This document shows positions 42,156-50,353 of a stretch of 64,000 bases of DNA, piece by piece; the stretch's first letter is position 1, and each line of letters opens with the position of its first letter. The notes beneath the pieces are model-generated. The model was not told where the DNA came from. It saw only the letters and a list, made by a program, of their open reading frames with translations, and did not search any database. A program made the position numbers and the translations under genes. This DNA is from CAIJXB01 sp964455905 (lineage in GTDB: Bacteria > Chlamydiota > Chlamydiia > Chlamydiales > Rhabdochlamydiaceae), in NCBI GenBank assembly GCA_964455905.1, contig CAYVYN010000004.1, positions 124,001-188,000 of the forward strand, given 5' to 3'.

Positions 42156-43231
42156 ACCTTAACACACCGGTTACAAAGAACAGCATCAGCCAAAACTAAG
42201 GCCACCATCGCTTCCACAACAGGAACTGCGCGAATAGCGACACAAGGATCATGTCTTGACCCTTCAGGAAGAGCAAAAGAAATAGATTCTCCAGAACTAA
42301 GTAAAGTATTTTGCTTTTTCCGAATACTTGAAGCCGGTTTAAAAGCTACGCGTCCAACTAATGGCATCCCATTAGAAATACCGCCTAAAATTCCGCCTGC
42401 GTGATTTGTTTTAGTAATGATCCTTCCTTTTTCTTGAATAAAAAGGTCATTATGCTCGGACCCTTGCATACAACAAGAATCAAACCCCTCTCCTATTTCA
42501 AACCCTTTTGCGGCCGGAATGCTCATCATAGCATACGCTAAACTCGCTTCTAACTTTTGATAAACCGGGTCTCCTAATCCAACAGGTAAAGATAAGCCTA
42601 TAAACTCCACGGTGCCACCGACAGAATCACCTTCTGCTATAATTTTTTCAAGCAGCGTTTGCATCAAGAAAGACGCCTCTTCATCTGGACAAAATAAAGG
42701 ATTCTCTCTAATTTTTTTTCTTGAAACCTCTTCAATTTTAGCTTGTATATTCCCTATTTGTTTAATATAGGCGATAACCTCAATCCCCCTATAAGATAAC
42801 AGTTTTTTAGCAACAGCTCCAGCTGCAACCCTACAAGCCGTTTCTCTAGCAGAAGCTCTTCCCGCTCCGCGATAATCGAAAATACCATATTTTTCCAAGT
42901 AAGTATAGTTTGCATGTCCGGGTCTTAATATTTCTTTAATACCTTCATATTTAGTCGAATCTGCATCTTGGTTATCTATGCTAATACAAATAGGAGCCCC
43001 CGTCGTTTTTCCTTCAAAAATACCAGAAAGAATCCTAGGATGATCACGTTCTTCTCGAGGTGATGTATAACGACTTTTACCAGGAGCTCTAAAGGCTAAA
43101 GCCTCCGAAATATCTTTTTCTTCTATCTCTACCCCAGCAGGACATCCGTCAATTACAACACCAACAGCAATTCCATGAGACTCTCCCCATGTTGTGATCT
43201 TAAAAACAGTACCAAACGAGTTACTTGCCAT
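42152..43231 (-). CDS. aroC: Chorismate synthase
   Basis: 359 residues. GTVFKITTWGESHGIAVG is the N-terminal signature, GRASARETACRVAAGA the FMN-binding signature, and KTNHAGGILGGISNGMP and RHDPCVAIRAVPVVEAM complete the family pattern. It makes chorismate from EPSP using reduced FMN, the last common step. The start at 43231 is chosen over 43252 because the family begins shortly before the GTxF motif; the chosen start overlaps the end of aroK by 11 bp. Confidence 0.96.
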   Translation of the reverse strand: MASNSFGTVFKITTWGESHGIAVGVVIDGCPAGVEIEEKDISEALAFRAPGKSRYTSPREERDHPRILSGIFEGKTTGAPICISIDNQDADSTKYEGIKEILRPGHANYTYLEKYGIFDYRGAGRASARETACRVAAGAVAKKLLSYRGIEVIAYIKQIGNIQAKIEEVSRKKIRENPLFCPDEEASFLMQTLLEKIIAEGDSVGGTVEFIGLSLPVGLGDPVYQKLEASLAYAMMSIPAAKGFEIGEGFDSCCMQGSEHNDLFIQEKGRIITKTNHAGGILGGISNGMPLVGRVAFKPASSIRKKQNTLLSSGESISFALPEGSRHDPCVAIRAVPVVEAMVALVLADAVLCNRCVKV

Positions 43232-43754
43232 CAGTTTTTTCCTTCTCTGCATATCTAGAAAGTACTTCTAGTATATTTTCCCTATCTACGTCAAGGCAGT
43301 AATCAGCCATCTCTTCGTATAAAGGAATCCTTTTTTTTAGTAAGATCTCAAAAGAACCTTGTAAATCATCCTGATCCAGATACGATGGAATAGAGTTTTT
43401 ACTCACTATCCTATCCAATAAAGAGGAAGAAGAAACCCGTAAATAAATAACCCATCCGAGACCCTTTAAAATCCTCCTATTTTCAAAGTGACAAATTGCC
43501 CCTCCACCTACAGCAATTACGGCATTACGAATATTTTCTAGTCCTTGAATCACTTTGTTTTCCAAAAGACGAAAAAAAAGATCCCCTTCTTGTAAAACAA
43601 TCTGCCGACAGGTTACACGACTATGAGTTTGGTTAAAATATTCCTGTATGATAAGTAGGTCAGTATCAATAAAAACTCTATCTAGCTGTTTTGCTAAAAG
43701 AGCGCCAAAATGAGACTTACCAGCACTAGGCATACCACAAAGTATGATGTTCAT
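43221..43754 (-). CDS. aroK: Shikimate kinase
   Basis: 177 residues. ILCGMPSAGKSHFGALLA is the P-loop, FIDTDLLI the shikimate-binding DxD-type motif and AVGGGAICH the GGG loop. It phosphorylates shikimate with ATP. It lies 4 bp after aroA and overlaps aroC. In Chlamydia the gene at this position is called aroL. Confidence 0.92.
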   Translation of the reverse strand: MNIILCGMPSAGKSHFGALLAKQLDRVFIDTDLLIIQEYFNQTHSRVTCRQIVLQEGDLFFRLLENKVIQGLENIRNAVIAVGGGAICHFENRRILKGLGWVIYLRVSSSSLLDRIVSKNSIPSYLDQDDLQGSFEILLKKRIPLYEEMADYCLDVDRENILEVLSRYAEKEKTDGK

Positions 43755-43758
43755 AGAA

Positions 43759-45051
43759 CTACTGAAGCTCCATCTTTGCGCCTAAACTGCGCATTTGCTC
43801 AAAAAAATCAGGAAACGTTTTGCCGACACACTCTATAGAAGAAATAGTTGTATCACCTTCTGCACCCAAAGCCGCTACAGCAAGAGACATAGCCATGCGA
43901 TGATCCTGATGAGAATCCACTAGAGCTCCCTTCAATTTTGATTTTCTAATAAGAAGTCCATCTTCCGTTTCCTGAATATCTGCACCCATTTTAGAAAGCT
44001 CCTGAGAAATACAACGGATACGATTACACTCTTTTTGTTTAGCAATAACTCCATTATAAATACAGGTTTCTCCTTCCGCAAAGCAAGCCACGACAGCTAA
44101 AATAGTGATTGCATCTACAAAGTCATTGATATCAACACTAAGGCCTACAAGAGGTCCACTTTTTTTCACATATATCTTTTTATTAAATGGATCGACCTGA
44201 ATAAGCGCCCCCATTCTTTGGAAGACACCAATTAAGAGCTTGTCTCCCTGAGTATCGGTCATATCTATGTTTGTAAGCGTCAATTCTGAACGAGTAATTA
44301 AAGCCGCGGCTACAGGAAATGCAGCTGAGCTAAAATCTCCTGGCACCTCATAAGAAAAACCAGAGTATCTGCTTCCTCCCTTAAGGTAGTATTGCCGATA
44401 CTCTCTGTTTTCATATACAATACCGAGTTTATCAAACCAACTTAACGTCATATCTATCCAAGGTTTTTCTCCTGGATTTTCAACAACGAGTTCTATAGGC
44501 CCCCTAGAAAAAGCAGCTCCGATTAAAAGTGCTGAAACTGGTTGTGAATCTTCTCCTACAATAGAGGCGCTCCCAGAAGTTATAGGCCCTTGCAGGATAA
44601 CAGGGGCATATCCATCCCCGCGCATTGTAGTAGTAAAAACCCCTAGCTGAGAAAGCCCTTTTAAAAGCTCTTTCATGGGTCTTTGATGTCTAATAGAATG
44701 ATCTCCTGTAATAACTACAGGGTGTTTTGCTAAAGCCCCCACCGCAGAGCAAAATCTAAGAACAATCCCTGAATTACCCGCATCAATTACATTCTCTAGA
44801 AACTCTAGTGAACCATTAATCCCATCAATTTCGAGAAGCTCTTCACTGACTTTGATTATAGCCCCAAAAAGACGACACGCCCCTATCATAGCATCAGTAT
44901 CTTTAGAAGAAAGATACTGATGAATAAAACTTTTTCCATTTGCTAAGGTTGCAAAAAGAATAGCACGAAGGGTATGAGACTTCGAAGAAGGAACTACGAT
45001 CTGTCCTGAAAGAATCGATTTCTTAATCAGGCATCGCTCATCTAACTTCAT
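43759..45051 (-). CDS. aroA: 3-phosphoshikimate 1-carboxyvinyltransferase (EPSP synthase)
   Basis: 430 residues. VPSSKSHTLRAILFATLANG, DAGNSGIVLRFCSAVGAL and HRMAMSLAVAALGAEG are signatures of EPSP synthase; MKELLKGLSQLGV is also typical. The PEP-binding motif reads GNSGIVLR rather than the common GNAGTAMR, placing it in the glyphosate-tolerant-like (class II) sequence group by pattern. It starts inside the stop of the upstream glycyl-tRNA synthetase gene (TAATG, 1-bp overlap), so the aro genes are coupled to glyS. Confidence 0.95.
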   Translation of the reverse strand: MKLDERCLIKKSILSGQIVVPSSKSHTLRAILFATLANGKSFIHQYLSSKDTDAMIGACRLFGAIIKVSEELLEIDGINGSLEFLENVIDAGNSGIVLRFCSAVGALAKHPVVITGDHSIRHQRPMKELLKGLSQLGVFTTTMRGDGYAPVILQGPITSGSASIVGEDSQPVSALLIGAAFSRGPIELVVENPGEKPWIDMTLSWFDKLGIVYENREYRQYYLKGGSRYSGFSYEVPGDFSSAAFPVAAALITRSELTLTNIDMTDTQGDKLLIGVFQRMGALIQVDPFNKKIYVKKSGPLVGLSVDINDFVDAITILAVVACFAEGETCIYNGVIAKQKECNRIRCISQELSKMGADIQETEDGLLIRKSKLKGALVDSHQDHRMAMSLAVAALGAEGDTTISSIECVGKTFPDFFEQMRSLGAKMELQ

Positions 45052-46445
45052 TACTGTAACTTGACTCGTAACACTTCAACTAAATCCTTAATAGGAACTC
45101 GTTCTTGTAACATAGAGTCTCTATCTCTTAAGGTAACTGTATCTTGCTCTATCGTATCAAAATCAATCGTGATGCAAAAAGGAGTTCCAAGCTCATCTTG
45201 CCTTCTATATCTCTTGCCGATAGCTCCCGACTCATCGTACTCACAGTGCCAATGAGCCTGTAGCATTTTAAAAACTTCTTGAGCCTTGCTTCCTAGGGGT
45301 TCTTTTTTCATTAATGGGAAGACAGCCACTTTAACAGGAGCAATTCTTGGAGAAAAATGCAATACTGTACGAGTCTCTCCATTTTCCAAAAGCTGTTCTT
45401 CGTAAGCATCACAAAGAAGAGCTAGCAAGGTGCGCTCAACCCCAAAGGTAGGTTCAATCACGTGAGGGATAAATTTTTCTCTTGTTTCTAAATCTGTATA
45501 TTCTAAATTTTGCCCTGAAAACTCTGCATGACGACGAAGATCAAAATCTGTACGATAGGCAAGACCGTAAAGCTCGCTTGTTCCAAACGGAAAGTCATAG
45601 ACAAGATCAACAGTTCTTTTAGAATAATGAGAAAGCTTTTCTTTTGCGTGTTCTTTTTCATGCACATGTTCAGACTTAAGACCAATCAACTTACACCAAG
45701 AATGCATAGCAGCAAGCCAAGAAGAAAAAACCTCTTCCCATTCAGATTCCTTAATAAAATATTCAATTTCCATTTGTTCGAATTCAACAACCCTGAAAAT
45801 AAAATTACCCGGAGTAATTTCATTACGAAACGCTTTGCCTATCTGAGCTGCCCCAAAAGGGATTTTCACCCGCATAGTGTCTACAATGTTTTTAAAATCA
45901 AGAAAAATAGCTTGAGCTGTTTCTGGTCGAAGATACGCAGCATCTCCATCTGATCCTGTTTTACTCATCTGGGTAGAAAACATCAAATTAAAGTGACGAA
46001 CATCTGTGAAGTCATGGGCCTTACAACGTGGACAAGGAATCTTGTGTTGCTTAATCAAAGATGTCATCTCCTCGACACTCATACCATCTGCATCAATAGA
46101 AATCGCTTCTTCGATTAAATGATCACAACGGAATCTTCCTTTACAAGCCTTACAGTCAATAAGAGCATCATTAAATCCATCAAGATGTCCAGAAGCCTTC
46201 CACGCTTTGGGATGGAGTAAAATTGGACCATCGAGCCCAACCATATCTCTTCTTTCATGGACAAAATTCTTCCACCAAAGCTCTTTTACATTTTTTTTAA
46301 GCTCCACCCCATAAGGACCAAAAGAATACGTATTAGCAAACCCGCCATAAATTTCTGATCCTGGATAAATAAACCCTCTTCGTTTAGCTAAAGCCACAAT
46401 TGGCTTCAAAGAGTCTTGTATAGATTTTTTTTTGCTCTCAGACAT
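45051..46445 (-). CDS. glyS: Glycyl-tRNA synthetase, homodimeric (alpha2) type
   Basis: 464 residues of class II type. FIYPGSEIYGGFANTYSFGP is the N-terminal signature, CKACKGRFRCDHL and CPRCKAHDFTD resemble metal-binding Cys pairs, RPETAQAIFLDF with PFGAAQIGKAFRNEI is motif 2, and a C-terminal anticodon-binding domain follows. This is the alpha2 form found in eukaryotes, archaea and some bacteria. C. trachomatis instead has a fused alpha-beta enzyme of about 1000 residues, so the lineage here differs. It is the first gene of the operon continuing into aroA. AGGATGA precedes the ATG. Confidence 0.95.
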   Translation of the reverse strand: MSESKKKSIQDSLKPIVALAKRRGFIYPGSEIYGGFANTYSFGPYGVELKKNVKELWWKNFVHERRDMVGLDGPILLHPKAWKASGHLDGFNDALIDCKACKGRFRCDHLIEEAISIDADGMSVEEMTSLIKQHKIPCPRCKAHDFTDVRHFNLMFSTQMSKTGSDGDAAYLRPETAQAIFLDFKNIVDTMRVKIPFGAAQIGKAFRNEITPGNFIFRVVEFEQMEIEYFIKESEWEEVFSSWLAAMHSWCKLIGLKSEHVHEKEHAKEKLSHYSKRTVDLVYDFPFGTSELYGLAYRTDFDLRRHAEFSGQNLEYTDLETREKFIPHVIEPTFGVERTLLALLCDAYEEQLLENGETRTVLHFSPRIAPVKVAVFPLMKKEPLGSKAQEVFKMLQAHWHCEYDESGAIGKRYRRQDELGTPFCITIDFDTIEQDTVTLRDRDSMLQERVPIKDLVEVLRVKLQ

Positions 46446-46662
46446 AGAATCATCCTATAAAAATATGAAAACTAAGGATACAGTCCTATCCTATAAAAAG
46501 GAAGAATACTTATCGATTTTTCCTTTGAAAACGCAAGAATAAACCGAGCCCAAAAAATACAATTCAATATTTTTGACGAACTAAAAACGGCGCTGATTCC
46601 TTAAGTACGACTGCCTTATCAAAAAGCTAGATAAAGCCCCCTGCTATTTCAAGTAAATACAC

Positions 46663-46944
46663 TTATTTATTTAGAGAAGACTTTAGATCCTCAGTTTCAA
46701 CAAAGAGCTCCAAAAAAACCTTCACAGATTCATTCGGAGACTTAGTTTTTGCTGACTCTAAAACTTTTTGTCTTTGCTCACCGGACAAGATATAACAAAA
46801 AGCTCTCCTATTTTCATCTGATAACTTAGAAGCAAAAACTATTTCTTCTACTTCTAAAGAAAACCCCTGAGACCTACTCCCTTGCGAAGCTTGTAAAAGA
46901 GAATCCGACATAAATAAAAAAATAAAAAGAATGCACAATTTCAT
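46663..46944 (-). CDS. Small exported protein, paralogue A of a pair
   Basis: 93 residues from ATG 46944, which begins a signal peptide (MKLCILFIFLFMSDSLLQAS); the frame is open to 46971. The mature part of about 70 residues contains FASKLSDENRRAFCYIL followed by GEQRQKVLESAKTKS, with a single Cys. The same pattern (F..xLSDxNxxxFC...xxQR...KT) occurs in the next gene at 47016, showing local duplication. No family was recognised. It is possibly a periplasmic helical protein. Confidence 0.55.
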   Translation of the reverse strand: MKLCILFIFLFMSDSLLQASQGSRSQGFSLEVEEIVFASKLSDENRRAFCYILSGEQRQKVLESAKTKSPNESVKVFLELFVETEDLKSSLNK

Positions 46945-47015
46945 AGAAGCCCTAAAAAAAAGGCCCACCATTCTTAAAATGATAGACCATATAACTTATT
47001 TAAAAACAAAATCCT

Positions 47016-47297
47016 TTATTGAGGAAATGGAACACTACTCGCCATGCTTTGTACAGCATCGTCTGAAGTCATTTGATTTCCATAATCATCCATTGTTTTT
47101 GTCATTTGCATACAAGCGGCTCTTTGCTCTTCTGTCATTTGACAGAAAATTGCTTTATTAGAGTCTGAAAGAGTCGCCATAAAAGCTTTTTCATCGTCAG
47201 TAGAAACAACACAAGAAGACGGGGTTCCGTCTGCATAAGAAGCCGTAAAACTTGCAAGACCCATTGTAAAAGCAATTAACAGAGAAAATTTTTTCAT
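47016..47297 (-). CDS. Small exported protein, paralogue B of a pair
   Basis: 93 residues with a signal peptide (MKKFSLLIAFTMGLASFTAS). The mature part has three Cys and a Met-rich helical region (FCQMTEEQRAACMQMTKTMD). It shares FMATLSDSNKAIFC with paralogue A downstream. The pattern of Cys, Met and acidic residues could bind metal, but that is speculation. It lies 70 bp upstream of paralogue A on the same strand. Confidence 0.55.
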   Translation of the reverse strand: MKKFSLLIAFTMGLASFTASYADGTPSSCVVSTDDEKAFMATLSDSNKAIFCQMTEEQRAACMQMTKTMDDYGNQMTSDDAVQSMASSVPFPQ

Positions 47298-47455
47298 ACA
47301 AATCCATTGAGGTTAAAATTTTTAATCCTACCCATCTTGTAATGTAATTACCTTTTTTTTACAAATTCTATTTTTTAGAAGAAACCTTTTCCTTTCAAAA
47401 AAGAGTAACTTGCTTTAAAATAACACCATTCATTTCGTATAAAAAAGAGGAATTC

Positions 47456-48430
47456 TTGGTTTCCACCTGGCGTCAAATTCAAATCCAAAATTTTGTTTCT
47501 TGGGAAAAACTTTCTCTCTTTTTACAACTTGATAAAAATGAGCAAGAAATTTTAGTAAAATCCTCTTTCCCTCTTAATCTCCCCTTACGTCTGGCCGAAA
47601 AAATACAAAAGCAATCTTTAGATGATCCTATTCTAAAGCAATTTCTCCCTCTTACTAAGGAACTATTAAAAGAGAGCGGATTTAAAGAAGATCCGGTGGG
47701 CGATGCCTCTTTTAAAAAAGAATCCAAACTGATTCAAAAATATCAAGGAAGAGCCCTTCTAGTAGTAAGCAGCGCTTGCGCGATGCATTGCCGTTACTGC
47801 TTTAGAAAAAATTTCTCCTACGAAGTCTCAAGAAAAGATTTCCTTCCCGAATTAGCTGTGATCGAAAAAGACGCATCACTTCATGAAATCATTCTAAGTG
47901 GAGGGGATCCTCTTTCTTTGGGAAATGAAGAACTAAAAAAACTTCTTGAGTCCCTAGATAAAATTCCGCATATAAAAAGGATCCGATTTCACACCCGTTT
48001 TCCTATAGGAATCCCTGAAAGAATAGATGAGCCTTTCTTAAAGATACTAGAAGAAATGACCAAACAAATCATCTTCGTTATCCACTCTAATCACCCAAAA
48101 GAACTAGACTCAACTATTTTCTCTTCTTTAAAAAAAATCCAAAAATTAGGAATTCCTATACTAAACCAATCTGTTTTACTCAAAGGAATCAACGACTCTC
48201 TAGATACACTAAAAGAACTTTTTGAAACCCTTTCTGATCATGGGATTCTACCGTACTACCTCCACCAACTAGATAAGGTTTCTGGAGCTGGCCACTTCGA
48301 AGTGGATGAATCTAAAGGCAAAAGCCTTATGAAAGAACTTTCTAAAGTTCTCTCAGGCTACAGCCTTCCTAAATATAGTAAAGAAGAGCAAGGTCACTTC
48401 TCCAAAACAATCATATTCCACGAAACATAG
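47456..48430 (+). CDS. epmB: EF-P (R)-beta-lysylation enzyme EpmB, lysine 2,3-aminomutase-like
   Basis: 324 residues of the radical SAM family. SACAMHCRYCFRKNF gives the CxxxCxxC cluster motif, and IILSGGDPLSLGNEEL and RIRFHTRFPIGIPERI are typical of lysine aminomutases. The length and lack of the longer C-terminal extension fit EpmB (YjeK), which isomerises lysine for modification of elongation factor P, rather than KamA. The likely start is TTG 47456 because AGAGGA precedes it and no ATG fits. Neither efp nor epmA is in the window. A C-terminal truncation relative to E. coli (342 residues) is slight. Confidence 0.85.
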   Translation: MVSTWRQIQIQNFVSWEKLSLFLQLDKNEQEILVKSSFPLNLPLRLAEKIQKQSLDDPILKQFLPLTKELLKESGFKEDPVGDASFKKESKLIQKYQGRALLVVSSACAMHCRYCFRKNFSYEVSRKDFLPELAVIEKDASLHEIILSGGDPLSLGNEELKKLLESLDKIPHIKRIRFHTRFPIGIPERIDEPFLKILEEMTKQIIFVIHSNHPKELDSTIFSSLKKIQKLGIPILNQSVLLKGINDSLDTLKELFETLSDHGILPYYLHQLDKVSGAGHFEVDESKGKSLMKELSKVLSGYSLPKYSKEEQGHFSKTIIFHET

Positions 48431-48495
48431 TATTAAAAAATATATTCCTATAAATTCCTTTTTTTAGTAAAAGAACTAAAAAAAAGAGAATGCTC

Positions 48496-48921
48496 ATGAG
48501 TGAAAAACCCGCAGAGTGTCAACAGTGTCACAAAAAAATCGATATACTCTATGAAGAAACCTCCGAAAAAGGATCTTCTTGCTTAGGCATGTGTAGCGAC
48601 TGCCCCTTTTTAGAAAAGAAATTAGAAAAATATCTAAACTCTAAAGAAAAAGATAAAGGCGAGCTAAAGTGTGCTAACTGTTTTACAACCCTAGAAGCTA
48701 TTAAAGAAGGGAACCCCGTAGGATGTACTCACTGTCACGTAGCGTTTGGGGCAGCCCTTATTGACTTTTTACTTCCTGAAGAAACCCCAATAAATAAAGA
48801 AACCTCGAATCCTACATTTAGTTTAGGAAGCCTAAACGAAGCTCTTCATCGAGCTTTAACTAAAGAAAATTACGAACTCGCCGCTTCTTTAAGAGACCAA
48901 ATCAAAGAACTCTTAAAATAA
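48496..48921 (+). CDS. mcsA: McsA-like zinc-finger and UVR-motif protein
   Basis: 141 residues. Two zinc-finger regions (CQQCHKKI with CLGMCSDCP; CANCFTTL with CTHCH) precede a C-terminal UVR motif (LNEALHRALTKENYELAASL RDQIKELLK split here for length). This is the layout of McsA, activator of the arginine kinase McsB; a chlamydial homologue (CT676) sits next to mcsB, but mcsB is not seen here. ATG 48496 is chosen because AAGAGA is 7-8 nt upstream; ATG 48490 is too close. The gene ends 2 bp from the convergent glycosyltransferase. Confidence 0.78.
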   Translation: MSEKPAECQQCHKKIDILYEETSEKGSSCLGMCSDCPFLEKKLEKYLNSKEKDKGELKCANCFTTLEAIKEGNPVGCTHCHVAFGAALIDFLLPEETPINKETSNPTFSLGSLNEALHRALTKENYELAASLRDQIKELLK

Positions 48922-48923
48922 AA

Positions 48924-50210
48924 TCACTCTCTAAAAATCGCCACTTTCCTATATTTATCATACAACTTTTGAGAAGTAGTCATAATATAATCTTTATGGA
49001 TAGTGTCCTTATCTCCTAAGACAATCTTTTTAGGGCTAACTAAGCTTTTGTATAGGTCTTGTAATTCCTTATTTGAATAGTCATAATAAGAAGCCCACTT
49101 CCTAGCCTCTTCACTACAAGCAAGGTATTTTTGATAGTTTTCATATACGTCTTTAATTGCAGCAGCAGCTTCATCGACCTCGCAATTGAATCTATGACCA
49201 GAAATTAGCCTAAGTCCAAAATATCTAGCAGGCTCTAAAATTGCTGAAGAAACACTTTTCACAAGCTTACTTCGGCAAATGGTTTCTTGGGCTGTATTAT
49301 TCGCTGCAATAACAGGAATCCCAAGGGCCATGGCTTCACGGGGTTGAATAGAAAATCCCTCGCCTTTTGCTAAACTCACATAACAATCTAGTGTTTTAAA
49401 AAATTTAAAATAGGCGTCTTTTCTAAGTTTAATTTCTGTATAACGAATATTGGAGCAGCCCTGTGCTAAAATTTCATCGACAATCGCTTCTCTAACTGGC
49501 TTGTCGCCTCCTCTAACATTGATATGCAACGCAGCATCTTCTACATTTCCAAGAGCTTTAGCGAAAGCTCGAATCAAAAGAACCTGGTTTTTTCTATCTA
49601 AAGCAGATCCGAGGTTCCCAAAAACCATTACAGGATGGCGCTCTTTTTTAATCGGATCTTTCAAATAATTATTCAAGTCCAAACCTAAAGGAATTGTAAA
49701 AATAGGAATATTTACACCAGATTTTTTATAGGCTTCTACTAAAAACTCATCAGGAACTGCAACAGCATCATAATACAAATTTAACTGCATAACCCACTCT
49801 TGAGGAATACGAGTCGACTCCAACATCGAGTAAGCTATTCTAATTTGGTTTTCATTTTCTACAGAGTCTAAAAAACGAGAAATGTCTTCTCCCGGAGCCC
49901 ATAAACTCTCCTCAAAAATCACAATTTTCCCAAGTTGTTTATTTTTCTTACTCATCATCGTCTTAACTTTCTGAGGAACATCCATCCTATTATAGTGCTT
50001 CGTAACAATGTTCGTATCAAAATCGTCTAAAAACATATTTGCAAGCTCTGCAACTTGCCTTCCAATTCCATCGGCCATTTCAATAGGGCCAACAAGACTG
50101 ATATAAGGTTTTTTCATGCGATCTTTCCATTTCTTAACCCGCACTCCACCCCAAATAATCGCAGTCAAACAAACAAGAAAACAGATTAAAAACATAATTT
50201 TTTTCAACAC
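48924..50210 (-). CDS. Membrane-anchored glycosyltransferase, GT4-like
   Basis: 428 residues with an N-terminal membrane anchor (IMFLICFLVCLTAIIWGGV). VGPIEMADGIGRQVAELA is a GT-B N-terminal glycine loop region. VFGNLGSALDRKNQVLLIRA and KGEGFSIQPREAMALGIPVI (the E-x7-E nucleotide-sugar motif) are typical of family 4 transferases. The donor is unknown. The domain probably faces the cytosol. It is divergent from the IspD-SDR fusion gene with a 143-bp spacer; if that enzyme makes a CDP-polyol, the pair could act on the same surface polymer, which is inference only. Confidence 0.75.
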   Translation of the reverse strand: MLKKIMFLICFLVCLTAIIWGGVRVKKWKDRMKKPYISLVGPIEMADGIGRQVAELANMFLDDFDTNIVTKHYNRMDVPQKVKTMMSKKNKQLGKIVIFEESLWAPGEDISRFLDSVENENQIRIAYSMLESTRIPQEWVMQLNLYYDAVAVPDEFLVEAYKKSGVNIPIFTIPLGLDLNNYLKDPIKKERHPVMVFGNLGSALDRKNQVLLIRAFAKALGNVEDAALHINVRGGDKPVREAIVDEILAQGCSNIRYTEIKLRKDAYFKFFKTLDCYVSLAKGEGFSIQPREAMALGIPVIAANNTAQETICRSKLVKSVSSAILEPARYFGLRLISGHRFNCEVDEAAAAIKDVYENYQKYLACSEEARKWASYYDYSNKELQDLYKSLVSPKKIVLGDKDTIHKDYIMTTSQKLYDKYRKVAIFRE

Positions 50211-50288
50211 AGAAACACCTATTATTTATCGATCAAGACGAAGTAAAAAAACAAAAAACGACTTTAAAAAAAACCAAAAGAACAATCC

Positions 50289-50317
50289 TTGATTTTGAAA
50301 AGCAGACTAAGTATAAA
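50289..50317 (+). promoter_or_regulatory. Promoter of the IspD-SDR fusion gene
   Basis: TTGATT (50289-50294) and TATAAA (50312-50317, five of six) are 17 bp apart, 37 bp before the ATG, with AGGAGAGAG at 50339-50347. Confidence 0.6.
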
Positions 50318-50353
50318 TAAAACCAGTTTAAATTCAATAGGAGAGAGTAAATT

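Noticed and set aside
45528..45953. 141-codon frame antisense to the GlyRS gene
   Set aside because: It covers conserved GlyRS motifs on the other strand; composition is Phe/Lys/Asn-rich as expected of an antisense shadow.
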